DNA of 64,000 bases from an uncultured Lachnospiraceae bacterium (GTDB lineage: Bacteria; Bacillota; Clostridia; Lachnospirales; Lachnospiraceae). Position numbers and translations under genes: made by a program. Numbering within the stretch: the stretch's first letter is position 1; each line of letters opens with the position of its first letter. Positions 16,946 to 25,834 of the stretch are shown here, in pieces. The DNA is taken from assembly GCA_946405625.1 (NCBI GenBank), contig CAMJHQ010000011.1, positions 1 to 64,000 on the forward strand. The letters run 5' to 3'. The notes under the pieces are model-generated. The model searched no databases. It was not told where the DNA came from and saw only the letters and a program-made list of their open reading frames with translations.

Positions 16946-18352
16946 TCAACGTACCTCATTTCGAGACAGTAATGCAACCGTCTCGCAATGACCTGAATGA
17001 GAAAACATATCGCATACGGTATATTTTTTGAGCTTATAACCGCCTGACTCGGATAGTATTTTTATATCTCGCGCAAGTGTTGCAGGATCACAAGATACAT
17101 ATACTATTCTCTCAGGATTCATTTTGATAAGTGTATCCAGAAGTTTTCCGTCACATCCTTTTCTTGGCGGATCAACGACAACTACATCTGCATGACTTCC
17201 GTCTCCACCCGATGAGTAAATTTCCGTTACAACATCCTCCGCTTTTCCGACAAAAAACTCTGTATTCTTAATTCTGTTCAGCTCAGCATTTCCCCTTGCA
17301 TCTTCAATAGCCTGAGGAACGATCTCGACTCCGTAAACCTTCTTTGCCTGTTCCGACAGAAACAGACTGATAGTTCCTATTCCGCAGTACATATCCCATA
17401 CCGTTTCCTGTCCTGTAAGATCAGCATATTCCAATGCTCTTCGGTACAACCTTCCGGTCTGATACGGGTTCACCTGGAAGAAGCTTTCAACCGAAATTCT
17501 GAATCTGACATTTCCTATATAATCATAAATGTAATCTCTTCCGAAAACCCTCTTTGATTCAAAACCTATAATTCTATTGGTCTTTTCCTTGTTGATATTA
17601 ATCATGACCGAAGTAAGACATAGATTATCACTTCCATAGCCTCTCACTGCTTCTTCAAGCATCTTGACAAGAAGCTCCCTGTCAGGTATATCATCACCGT
17701 TTATTACAAGAGCCACCATAAGCTCCCCTGTTGTGAAGCCTGTCCTTGTAATAAGATGTCTGAGAAGTCCTGTTCCCGACTCCTCATCATAGATGCTTAC
17801 ACCTGTTTCATTTATATATTCTTTTACAGCTTCTATAATATATCTGTTAACTCCGTGACCGGTCATACAGTCTGCAACAGGAATAACGCAGTGGGTTCTT
17901 TGTGCATAGAATCCCAGAACCGGCCTGCCTTCCTTATCTCTGCCGATTGGGAACTGCATCTTATTTCTAAATCTAAAGGGATTATCTTCCATTCCGAGAA
18001 TCTCTTCGCAAAGATCAGATGCATTTTCTATTCCGCCTATCCTCCTGAGACAGTTCTCAACTTTATTTCTTTTAAGCCTAAGCTGTGCACCGTAATTAAC
18101 ATGCTGAAGAGTACATCCTCCGCACTGTCTTGCAACTTCGCAAGGCGGTTCAACCCTGTCCTTCGACGGTCTGATAAGGCTCATCAGTTTTCCGTATGCA
18201 TATCTTTTCATTACCTTGATGATCTTAATCTCTGCCACATCTCCCGGAGCTGTATCCTTAACAAAAACAGCCATCCCGTCAACATGGCCTATTCCCGAAC
18301 CATCCTCCGACATATCCTCTATTTCTATTTCATAAATATCATTCTTCTGCAT
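16946..18352 (-). CDS. rlmD: 23S rRNA (uracil-5-)-methyltransferase, RlmD/TrmA family
   Basis: 468 residues. Methylates C5 of a uridine in 23S rRNA (or tRNA, paralogue dependent) with S-adenosylmethionine. An N-terminal TRAM domain (about 1-60) is followed by a cysteine cluster PPCEVARQCGGCTLQH that binds an iron-sulfur cluster, the SAM site WDMYCGIGTISLFL, VVVDPPRKGC, and the catalytic Cys421 in YVSCDPATLARD. Length and order match the family. The ribosome site before the ATG is weak (GAAAGTGAACAG). Which of the several RlmCD-type paralogues this is cannot be told from sequence alone. Confidence 0.92.
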   Translation of the reverse strand: MQKNDIYEIEIEDMSEDGSGIGHVDGMAVFVKDTAPGDVAEIKIIKVMKRYAYGKLMSLIRPSKDRVEPPCEVARQCGGCTLQHVNYGAQLRLKRNKVENCLRRIGGIENASDLCEEILGMEDNPFRFRNKMQFPIGRDKEGRPVLGFYAQRTHCVIPVADCMTGHGVNRYIIEAVKEYINETGVSIYDEESGTGLLRHLITRTGFTTGELMVALVINGDDIPDRELLVKMLEEAVRGYGSDNLCLTSVMININKEKTNRIIGFESKRVFGRDYIYDYIGNVRFRISVESFFQVNPYQTGRLYRRALEYADLTGQETVWDMYCGIGTISLFLSEQAKKVYGVEIVPQAIEDARGNAELNRIKNTEFFVGKAEDVVTEIYSSGGDGSHADVVVVDPPRKGCDGKLLDTLIKMNPERIVYVSCDPATLARDIKILSESGGYKLKKYTVCDMFSHSGHCETVALLSRNEVR

Positions 18353-18458
18353 AATCTGTTCACTTTCAAATTATAGTTAAATATCCCAATACGCATACTT
18401 TGAATATTATACTACACATTATGTCCTACGTGTAGGCATAAAATCCCGGTAAAGCAAA

Positions 18459-18486
18459 AGGCCGATCACTTTTCAGTAATCGGCCT
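18459..18486 (-). terminator. Intrinsic terminator after the CarD-type gene
   Basis: AGGCCGAT (18459-18466) and ATCGGCCT (18479-18486) pair, with ACT/AGT extending the stem around TTTC. The minus transcript continues TTTTGCTTT. It is 36 bases past the stop of the gene at 18522. Confidence 0.85.
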
Positions 18487-18521
18487 CTCGCTTTAGTTGA
18501 TCATCTCTGATCGGTCACATC

Positions 18522-19022
18522 TTAACCATCAATACGTTCGTGAATATAACCCTTAACCTCTTCCTTCTCCATACCCAGACTAATGGCAAGCTCGCCGTAC
18601 AGGCTATCTTCTGCAATATGGAAATACTTGGAATCGGATGATGTAACCTTTTTGCCCTCTGCTATACGGGCGTTCATTCTTTCATAAATTGTTTTGATTA
18701 TACCTACGAGCACTTCGGGATCGCATGAAAGAATCGCTTCTTTATACTCCAATTCTCTACGTTTTTCTTCCTTGATGGTAAGTCCATCAATATCCTTAAT
18801 GCTATCAACGAAGTTTTCGGCTTCGTCTTTTGTCATTACAGGCCTGATAACAACTCTAGTATTATCGACCGGTGTATAAAGCGAACTATCTCTGATGTAG
18901 CAAGGTGTCATGGTATAAAAAAGCTTATCCTTAGATACTCCCGGAAGATCCATAGGTCCAATCTCAGTAACCTTGCAAACACCGTTACTGCCGTACACTA
19001 CGTAATCTCCTACCGAAAACAT
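18522..19022 (-). CDS. CarD-family transcription regulator
   Basis: 166 residues. The N-terminal CarD/CdnL/TRCF RNA-polymerase-interacting domain begins FSVGDYVVYGSNGVCKVTEI and includes YYTM-like and IRPVMTK segments; a helical C-terminal domain of about 100 residues would contact DNA at the promoter upstream fork. CarD proteins bind the polymerase beta subunit and modulate open-complex formation. AGGAG lies before the ATG. Monocistronic with a terminator at 18459-18486. Strong family call; regulon unknown. Confidence 0.93.
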   Translation of the reverse strand: MFSVGDYVVYGSNGVCKVTEIGPMDLPGVSKDKLFYTMTPCYIRDSSLYTPVDNTRVVIRPVMTKDEAENFVDSIKDIDGLTIKEEKRRELEYKEAILSCDPEVLVGIIKTIYERMNARIAEGKKVTSSDSKYFHIAEDSLYGELAISLGMEKEEVKGYIHERIDG

Positions 19023-19197
19023 TTCTCACACTCCTTACTCGTTCATCCTCATATCAAAAAGCCTGCCAACTATAATAATACCATTTTATCGGTTTTAAAG
19101 TAAGGACAAAAATTATTTTCGTAAAAAGCTCACAGATAATACTTAAATTTTTTGTACAATTTGTGAACGCTTTGTATATAAGGGATTTACATAACTC

Positions 19198-20640
19198 TTA
19201 CAGCTTAAGAATTCCCAAAGAAACAAGAAGCAGGAACAGAAGAAGTACAGGTGCAACCAGCTTAACCATGACCTTATAAAGCCTCTTTCTTCCCATCTTA
19301 TATCCGCCCTTTTCAGCCTCGTCGATAATGAACTGCGGCTTCAGGATCCATCCAATAAGAATACATGTTCCGATGGCAACTATAGGCATCATAACATTAT
19401 TACTCAGATAATCCATGATATCGAGCACCTGTGCCTCAGCTCCGTTCGGAAGAACAACATTGAAGAAGAAAATGTTCTTGTTATAACCGAAGCATACAAT
19501 AACTCCGATAGCAAGTGCAACCACCGATTCTATAATAGTCGCTGCCGCTCTGGACATTTTAAACTTATCTATAAAGCTTGATACTATCGCTTCGAGAATT
19601 GAAATACAGCTTGTAAGAGCTGCAAAGAATACCATCGCAAAGAAAAGTGTTCCGATCACATTTCCGACAGGTCCCATAGCTACGAATATCTTAGGAAGAG
19701 ATACGAACATGAGTGATGGTCCGGCGCTCATTCCTTCAGGTCCCATAAATACTATAACCGCAGGAATGATCATCACGCCTGCAAGAACAGCAACCATTGT
19801 ATCAAAGAACTCAATCTGATTTATTGACTTTACAAGATTAGCGTCATCCTTAACATATGATCCGTATGCAACCATGATACCCATTGCTACACTGAGACTG
19901 TAAAAAAGCTGACCCATTGCATCCATGACCGTTATGAAAAACGATTTTACGGATAATCCTTCCAAATTCGGAATAAGAAATACCTTAAGTCCGTCAATAC
20001 CGCTTCTCTCTACTCCATCAGGGGCTGTTCCCTTAAGTGTAAGTGCAAAGATTGCAATACCTATTACCAGTACAAAAAGAACCGGCATGAGTATCTTCGA
20101 GAATTTCTCAATACCACCGTTAACACCCATGAAAATGATTATCGCAGTAGCAAGCATGAAGATTGCCATATATACTATTGACTCATATTCTCCGAAGAAG
20201 CCTCCCGAGTATCCGTCAACCAGAGTTCCTCCGGAGATATATCCGAAGAAATATCCGTCTGATGCAGCATCAACTCCATGACCTGTGATAAATGCAACGA
20301 AATACTTAAGTACCCATCCACCGATGGCCGCATAATACGGAAGTATGATGAATGGTACAATGCAGGCAAGTACACCGAGAAAACTCCATTTCTTGTTAAG
20401 TTCCTTATATGCCGTAAGCGGACTCTGTTTAGTCTTTCTACCGATAGACACCTCCGAAGTCAGAAGTGTATATCCGAATGTGAGTGCAAGAACAAGATAT
20501 ACAACGAGGAATAATCCTCCTCCATCCTTTGCTGCAAGATACGGGAATCTCCATATATTGCCAAGACCTACCGCACTTCCTGCCGCTGCCAGAACAAATC
20601 CGATTGAACCCGCAAAGGAATTTCTCTTCTTCTCTTCCAT
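19198..20640 (-). CDS. Sodium-dependent transporter, NSS (SNF) family
   Basis: 480 residues, about eleven membrane segments. The first segment carries the family signature AAAGSAVGLGNIWRFPYLA (Na+ and substrate site region, unwound TM1) and GGLFLVVYL follows. Bacterial members import amino acids or related compounds with Na+, as LeuT and the tyrosine or tryptophan transporters do. Substrate cannot be read from the sequence. GGGAG lies nine bases before the ATG. It is downstream of the metal-transport group, separated by a weak terminator, and seems to be its own unit. Confidence 0.95.
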   Translation of the reverse strand: MEEKKRNSFAGSIGFVLAAAGSAVGLGNIWRFPYLAAKDGGGLFLVVYLVLALTFGYTLLTSEVSIGRKTKQSPLTAYKELNKKWSFLGVLACIVPFIILPYYAAIGGWVLKYFVAFITGHGVDAASDGYFFGYISGGTLVDGYSGGFFGEYESIVYMAIFMLATAIIIFMGVNGGIEKFSKILMPVLFVLVIGIAIFALTLKGTAPDGVERSGIDGLKVFLIPNLEGLSVKSFFITVMDAMGQLFYSLSVAMGIMVAYGSYVKDDANLVKSINQIEFFDTMVAVLAGVMIIPAVIVFMGPEGMSAGPSLMFVSLPKIFVAMGPVGNVIGTLFFAMVFFAALTSCISILEAIVSSFIDKFKMSRAAATIIESVVALAIGVIVCFGYNKNIFFFNVVLPNGAEAQVLDIMDYLSNNVMMPIVAIGTCILIGWILKPQFIIDEAEKGGYKMGRKRLYKVMVKLVAPVLLLFLLLVSLGILKL

Positions 20641-20725
20641 GAAACTATACTCCCTTTTGTGTTTATATTTTATTTCTTAATCAAATAGTATTATTCATGC
20701 CGTATAGTACGAATCCTGCTAAAAA

Positions 20726-20743
20726 ACTGTCACTTTGAACAGC
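20726..20743 (-). terminator. Weak terminator after the OB-like lipoprotein gene
   Basis: CTGT...ACAG arms (20727-20730 / 20739-20742) with a short loop, followed on the minus strand by TTTTTTAG. The stem is short, so the call is tentative. Confidence 0.35.
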
Positions 20744-20756
20744 ACCATCAATGCAA

Positions 20757-21464
20757 TTACTGCGCGACATTTTCATTAACAACTTCCAAACTTGCATCCG
20801 CTAGCTGGCAATAAGTATACACATCGTCCTCGTTATCCTTATATATTTCAAAGACTCCCGTAACTACAATCTCTGAACCGTCTGTCGGGAATTCATCAAG
20901 CTCATGACTTCCGTCATCCCAAGTAAACTCAAGTCCCTGCTGACAGCATGCCGCAGCATCGGAAATGAAACAATAATGATACCATTTGTCTGTTACATCA
21001 TAATAGCCGTTCGTATATACGCCTTCTATCTTGATTTTCTTTCCCACATAATTATCCGGATGAGCCATCATATCATAAACCGTGGCATATATCATATTAC
21101 TGCCCATTACAGAAAGATCGATATCAACATTCGGATCAGGTTCACCTTTATATTCCTCATTTGAATCATCTATAGGAGCTGTTGTATTATCCGCACTTAC
21201 CGGCTGCTCCGTAACATCCTGCTGAGTCGTCTGCTGTTCGGTGGTTGCCTGCTTAACTACCTGTTCCTGAGTTGCAGCCGCCTGTTCAGCATTCGGATTA
21301 TCATCCACTATAGCTTTCCCGTTTTCAATCTGAATCTGACTTTGTATTGCCGCATCTACAGCATTTGTACTCTCCTGTCGGCTGCTCGCTCTATCCAAAT
21401 TACCACATGCGGTCATAAGGCAAAGCATGCCTGCCGAAATTAAAGCAAATGTCTTTTTTTTCAA
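20757..21464 (-). CDS. Lipoprotein with OB-like CC-motif domain, linked to metal importer genes
   Basis: 235 residues. A TTG start (21464), five bases after the permease stop, has GGGGGTGA upstream. Signal peptide with lipobox LMTAC (Cys20), then a Gln/Thr-rich linker to about 115, then a folded domain with VYDMMAHPDNYVGKKIKIEGVY and CFISDAAACCQQGLEF. The strand pattern and the CC pair recall the DUF1980-like OB-fold of YcgQ-type proteins (MTCCVADA...G), and similar domains accompany metal transport or metallochaperone genes. Its place as third gene after ZnuCB homologues suggests an accessory role in metal uptake. Substrate and role are inferred. Confidence 0.65.
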   Translation of the reverse strand: MKKKTFALISAGMLCLMTACGNLDRASSRQESTNAVDAAIQSQIQIENGKAIVDDNPNAEQAAATQEQVVKQATTEQQTTQQDVTEQPVSADNTTAPIDDSNEEYKGEPDPNVDIDLSVMGSNMIYATVYDMMAHPDNYVGKKIKIEGVYTNGYYDVTDKWYHYCFISDAAACCQQGLEFTWDDGSHELDEFPTDGSEIVVTGVFEIYKDNEDDVYTYCQLADASLEVVNENVAQ

Positions 21465-21469
21465 TTAGG

Positions 21470-22303
21470 TCACCCCCTGATTTTACCTATTACTACACAT
21501 ACAAGGAAAACCGCCATATCAACCACTACGATTGTAGAGCCTACTGATGTAGATGTATAAATCGAAATGATCATTCCGAAAAATGAAGTAAGAACCGACG
21601 ATATAGCCGAGAAAACAACTACTCCTTTGAAAGTTTTCATTATCCTCATGGCCGAAAGGGTCGGAAGAATTACCAGCGCCGAAATAAGCAGTGAACCTAC
21701 CAGATTCATTCCAAGTACAATAATCAATGCAATAACAACTGCTATAAGTGTATTGTATCTGTCAGCCTTCATACCCGAAGCTCTGACAAAGTTTTCATCA
21801 AAAGTAACCGCAAAAAGCCTGTTATACATAAGTATATATATAATGATTACGATAACAGACAATATGAAGCTGATCAGTACATCCGTACCCGAAAGCGTAA
21901 GTATAGACATTGCTCCGAAGAGTGTACTGCATACATCGCCCGATACGTTGGCGGATGCCGAAAAAACATTCATTAAAATGTATCCTATGGCAAGGGAACT
22001 TACCGACAACATCGCTATTGCCGCATCTCCCTTAAGAGACGCCTTCTGTCCCGATCTGAGAAGAAGTATCGCCGTAATTACCGTTACCGGCAGAACAAGT
22101 ATCGTATTGCTTGTAAGCTTCATGATCGTTGCAATCGACATTGCCCCAAAGGCAACATGCGAAAGTCCGTCACCTATAAAGGAATATCTCTTAAGCACCA
22201 GAGTTACTCCAAGCAGAGATGAGCACAGTGCTATCATAACGCCAACGATCAGTGCATAACGGACGAACCTGAAACTGAGATAAAACATAAGCTGATCAAT
22301 CAT
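21470..22303 (-). CDS. znuB: ABC-3 family metal ABC transporter permease (ZnuB-like)
   Basis: 277 residues with about eight or nine hydrophobic segments. GDGLSHVAFG in the second segment and the GVVVFSAISSVLTSFFGMIISI region are typical of ABC-3 permeases (ZnuB, MntB, TroC/D). Start ATG at 22303 overlaps the end of the ATPase gene and is read from AGGAGGAATGATAG. Imports zinc, manganese or iron together with an ATPase and a binding protein; the usual ZnuA-type binding protein gene is not present in this window. Metal specificity cannot be read. Confidence 0.9.
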   Translation of the reverse strand: MIDQLMFYLSFRFVRYALIVGVMIALCSSLLGVTLVLKRYSFIGDGLSHVAFGAMSIATIMKLTSNTILVLPVTVITAILLLRSGQKASLKGDAAIAMLSVSSLAIGYILMNVFSASANVSGDVCSTLFGAMSILTLSGTDVLISFILSVIVIIIYILMYNRLFAVTFDENFVRASGMKADRYNTLIAVVIALIIVLGMNLVGSLLISALVILPTLSAMRIMKTFKGVVVFSAISSVLTSFFGMIISIYTSTSVGSTIVVVDMAVFLVCVVIGKIRG

Positions 22304-23009
22304 CTATCATTCCTCCTAAAAATGCACTGCTGTCACTATCAAGATACTCCCGGACTGTTCCGAAGAAATGTTTTTTCCTTCCTATATGAAGAATATGACT
22401 TGAATGCTCTATAGCACTTCTTATATCATGCGAGATCATGATTATAGTTATTCCTTCTTTGTTAAGCTTATCAATAAGCTCATACATCTGCATCGTTACT
22501 ATCGGATCAAGACCGCTCACAGGTTCATCGAGAAGAAGCATCTTCTCTGTAGAACAAAGTGCTCTCGCAAGCATTACTCTCTGCTGTTGACCACCCGAAA
22601 GATCACGATAACACTTGTTTGCCAGATCTGTTATCCCCATTCTCTCCATATTCTTTTTAGTTCTTTTCTTATCTTCTGAATTGTAAAAGAATCTTTTTCC
22701 GAGATGTGACAGATTTCCGGACATTACAACTTCTGTAACAGATGCAGGAAAATCCTTCTGTATCAGCGTTTGCTGCGGCAGATATCCGATATCCGACGCT
22801 TCAAGTCCATCACCGTATTCTAAAGAACCGCCAAGCGGCGGTGTGAGTCTGAGGAGCGTTTTCATAAGTGTACTCTTACCTGCGCCGTTTTCTCCGACGA
22901 TACACAGATAATCTCCCTTATGCACATGAAACGATACATTTTCAGTAACAATATTCGAACCGTATCCCAATTTAAGGTCGGTAACTTTTATATATTCTTC
23001 CTTACCCAA
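22296..23009 (-). CDS. znuC: Metal ABC transporter ATP-binding protein (ZnuC-like)
   Basis: 237 residues from a TTG at 23009, ten bases after GGAGG. The open frame continues upstream to an ATG at 23066, but that part lies inside a transcription terminator (23039-23076), so the TTG is preferred. Walker A is GENGAGKST, signature LSGGQQQRV, Walker B MLLLDEP, H-loop MISHD. Q-loop GYLPQQ. Closest in pattern to ZnuC/MntB-type ATPases of ABC-3 systems. It is followed by the permease (overlap) and an OB-like lipoprotein. No binding-protein gene nearby. Confidence 0.9.
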   Translation of the reverse strand: MGKEEYIKVTDLKLGYGSNIVTENVSFHVHKGDYLCIVGENGAGKSTLMKTLLRLTPPLGGSLEYGDGLEASDIGYLPQQTLIQKDFPASVTEVVMSGNLSHLGKRFFYNSEDKKRTKKNMERMGITDLANKCYRDLSGGQQQRVMLARALCSTEKMLLLDEPVSGLDPIVTMQMYELIDKLNKEGITIIMISHDIRSAIEHSSHILHIGRKKHFFGTVREYLDSDSSAFLGGMIDD

Positions 23010-23038
23010 TTGTATCGAACCTCCATTCAAAAATAAAA

Positions 23039-23076
23039 AAGGAGCATAATGACCTCTAAAAATCATTATACTCCTT
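23039..23076 (-). terminator. Intrinsic terminator between NatB-type permease and znuC
   Basis: Arms AAGGAGCATAATGA (23039-23052) and TCATTATACTCCTT (23063-23076) pair with one mismatch; the minus transcript continues TTTTTATTTTTG. It lies 23 bases past the stop of the permease gene at 23099 and 30 bases before the znuC start. The near-palindrome could also act as an operator. Confidence 0.85.
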
Positions 23077-23098
23077 ATGTCAAGTCTACAGCCTGTCT

Positions 23099-24466
23099 CT
23101 ATGCCTTTGAAAACAGCATTCCAATGGCCTTTGAAAGCTTAACCCTATTACCTTTATAAAGTGACATCATTTTATAAAGTTTACCGGCAAGTATTGTAAG
23201 TACAACCGCAAGTAATACTACAAACAGAACCGCAAGTAATCCGAGTCCCATAGAAATGTTTCCCATCAGAAGTGTTGCCGGCAGAACCATCGCTGCTACC
23301 GGTGGAATAAACATCATCCAAAGCGGCATAACTCCGCCTTCTGCACCAAGTCCGCAGAAAAGAACCACATAGAAGCTGGCAAGAAGAACCACAATGAAAA
23401 CAGAGTTATTCGTAGCCGCTTCTTCTCTGTTGTTAGAAATTGCGCCTGCAAGACACGAAAGTGATGCATAGAGAAGAACACCAAATAATATGGTAAGAAT
23501 CGCAAGAACTATATTCAGTGGAGTAAAAATACCCATTTCCGGCATTGATTTAATAAAGCTGATAATTCCGAGATTTCCACCCTTTGCTTCAACAATCTTG
23601 CATCCTACAATGAATCCGACAACAAGAGAAATAACCCATGTAAAAAGCTGGAGAAAACCTGCTGCCAGAATTCCGAGCATTTTACCGAATACAAGTGCCT
23701 GCGGCTTAACTGATACCAGCATCGTATCCATAAGCTTGGATTCTTTTTCCATAACTACATTCTGTGCAATGCTGTTTCCATACATCAGAATTACCATATA
23801 CATAACGAACATAGTTACATAAACTACAATATAATTAACCGTAGATTTAATTGAATTTGCAGCAACAGCTTCAGCCTCTTCCTTATTTTCCAGGAGGCTT
23901 TCACCCTTCATATATCCCGATGCATTATATACATCATTCTCGACCGACATTGACATCTGTCCCAGATTATTAAGCGATACACCTGATCCAAGAACTGTAA
24001 ACATCATCTGATTCTTGTCTATAAACTCATTAAAATTATCCGCATCTCCCTTACTGATAGTACATGATTCAGGAACTATCAATGTTGATTTAATCTCTCC
24101 TTCATCTTTATAAATACGAAGAACCAGAATATCCGTACCGCGATTTGCGACTTCCAATGCCTCATCAACAGAATCATAACTTATATACTTAATGTTATCA
24201 TAATTCTCAATTCCTGCATAATTCAGCAGATTAAAATCAGTATTCGGTGCTTCCTCATTTACAACATATATTGCTGATGCACCTGACGGCTTAATCTTTC
24301 CGTCATCCTTCTGCTGAACATTGTTTACAATTAGCATGATCACTATCGGGAGAGCCAGAAGTATGAGCGATACAATTACCATCATACTCTTATACGATTT
24401 TGTATCAGCCTGGTTTCTGAAGGTATACTTAAATACTTTATCAAAATTCTTAAACACGTCTGCCAC
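23099..24466 (-). CDS. ABC-2 type permease (NatB-like)
   Basis: 455 residues. One membrane helix near 27-47, a large extracytoplasmic domain (about 50-205), then five or six helices in the C-terminal half, including the DTMLVSVKPQALVFGKMLG segment typical of NatB/YhaP-type export permeases. It sits three bases after a paralogous permease gene (24470-25834) and after the ATPase, forming a three-gene exporter that may pump Na+ or an organic toxin out of the cell. A terminator follows. Family call good, substrate unknown. Confidence 0.85.
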   Translation of the reverse strand: MADVFKNFDKVFKYTFRNQADTKSYKSMMVIVSLILLALPIVIMLIVNNVQQKDDGKIKPSGASAIYVVNEEAPNTDFNLLNYAGIENYDNIKYISYDSVDEALEVANRGTDILVLRIYKDEGEIKSTLIVPESCTISKGDADNFNEFIDKNQMMFTVLGSGVSLNNLGQMSMSVENDVYNASGYMKGESLLENKEEAEAVAANSIKSTVNYIVVYVTMFVMYMVILMYGNSIAQNVVMEKESKLMDTMLVSVKPQALVFGKMLGILAAGFLQLFTWVISLVVGFIVGCKIVEAKGGNLGIISFIKSMPEMGIFTPLNIVLAILTILFGVLLYASLSCLAGAISNNREEAATNNSVFIVVLLASFYVVLFCGLGAEGGVMPLWMMFIPPVAAMVLPATLLMGNISMGLGLLAVLFVVLLAVVLTILAGKLYKMMSLYKGNRVKLSKAIGMLFSKA

Positions 24467-24469
24467 CTC

Positions 24470-25834
24470 CTAGTTCTTAAGTGCACGAAGTACGTTTATA
24501 AGCTTCGGCTTAGTGTTTCCGCTAAGAATAAGTCTTCTGTATGTCTTTGCGCAAAGCAACAGAATTGCAATTACTACAACAATCTGTATTGCAAATGATA
24601 ACAAGAACATTGGAAGATTAATTCTTCCTGCAAGATAATAAACCGTGCTGGTGTAGAAAGAAAAAGGAGGAATCAATGTTGCAAGCGTATTTACAATCGA
24701 TATATCCATTGACGCAGCCATTACCGCTCCCATATATCCGAACATTACCAATCCCATAACTGTACCGGTTGCACTCTGTACATCTTCTGTTTTTGTACAT
24801 GCACTTCCCATCATTCCGCTGAAACCACCAAAAGCGATATATGCTATCAGAATAGATATAAAGATAAGCAGAGTTCCGCCAACTCCGAATCTGAGCAGTG
24901 CTCCGAAATCCGTGCTGCCGAGTCCGGAAGACATATCTACACCGAAATAATTCTTTATTATGAACGATGAAACCTTAGATGAACCGAATCCGAGTACCAG
25001 GATTGTAATGATGTAAATAAGCATTCCACATATTTTTCCAAGAAGCAGTGCCATCGGCCTTACGCTTACGAGAAGGCTCTCAACAAGCTTCGAAGTCTTT
25101 TCTTCTGTTACAGAAGAAATAATATATGAAGATGACATTGTCGATACAATCATAATAAGTATGCAGTATATCATCGATAATCCCATAAGCTTTCCTCTTG
25201 AAAGCTCATTTGAAACTGTTTCTCTATAATCTGCTTCACTCATTACACTGTTCGTATAGACACCATTTTTAAGAAGATTAACCTCTTCTTCGCTCACACT
25301 GGATTTTTCTATCTTTATCTCTTCAACTCTTTCACTGATATAATCTGATACTACGTCCAGTTCTTCTACAGGAACATCTGATTCATTGCCCTGGATCACG
25401 CTCACATTATAGCCGGTCTGTTCAATTGATATTACTGTTACAATTTCATCCTTAGCTAAAGAGTTAAGCTTCTCGGAAAAATCAAAATCGATCTGAGCAG
25501 CACTGATAACAGTAGTATTAACATTTTCATATCCCAGATCATTAAGCTTCAGATCATCCACATTGAGCGAAAGTGCAGTAGCATCAATTACGGTCATATT
25601 TGCTGCAACAGGCTCATCAATCTTCTTTTTTGACATAGCCTCGGCACCGTTTTGACCGGTTCTGCTTGAGAAGTACTGAATCGGTCCCATAAGTGCCATC
25701 ATGATCACAAACATTATGAGGCTGACTACATAAGCTCTGTTCTTAAATGTCTGAGCAAGCGTAAACTTAAAGACCTTATCAAAGCCTTTAAGGCTATAAA
25801 TATTTTCCTTGTCTTTTTTTGCATTACTCTTCAT
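24470..25834 (-). CDS. ABC-2 type permease (NatB-like), paralogue
   Basis: 454 residues. The ATG at 25834 is preferred over an in-frame GTG at 25846; AGGTAGG lies upstream, and both overlap the end of the ATPase gene. One N-terminal helix (about 32-55), a large external domain with many Asp and Ser, then helices from about 220 on, with SKLVESLLVSVRPMALLLGK, the cytosolic motif shared with the neighbour. Two non-identical permease subunits suggest a heterodimer served by the ATPase at 25824-26846. Confidence 0.83.
   Translation of the reverse strand: MKSNAKKDKENIYSLKGFDKVFKFTLAQTFKNRAYVVSLIMFVIMMALMGPIQYFSSRTGQNGAEAMSKKKIDEPVAANMTVIDATALSLNVDDLKLNDLGYENVNTTVISAAQIDFDFSEKLNSLAKDEIVTVISIEQTGYNVSVIQGNESDVPVEELDVVSDYISERVEEIKIEKSSVSEEEVNLLKNGVYTNSVMSEADYRETVSNELSRGKLMGLSMIYCILIMIVSTMSSSYIISSVTEEKTSKLVESLLVSVRPMALLLGKICGMLIYIITILVLGFGSSKVSSFIIKNYFGVDMSSGLGSTDFGALLRFGVGGTLLIFISILIAYIAFGGFSGMMGSACTKTEDVQSATGTVMGLVMFGYMGAVMAASMDISIVNTLATLIPPFSFYTSTVYYLAGRINLPMFLLSFAIQIVVVIAILLLCAKTYRRLILSGNTKPKLINVLRALKN

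Noticed and set aside
23009-23066. Upstream ATG at 23066 as the znuC start
   Set aside because: The added 19 codons lie inside a terminator hairpin and have no ribosome site; the TTG at 23009 follows GGAGG.
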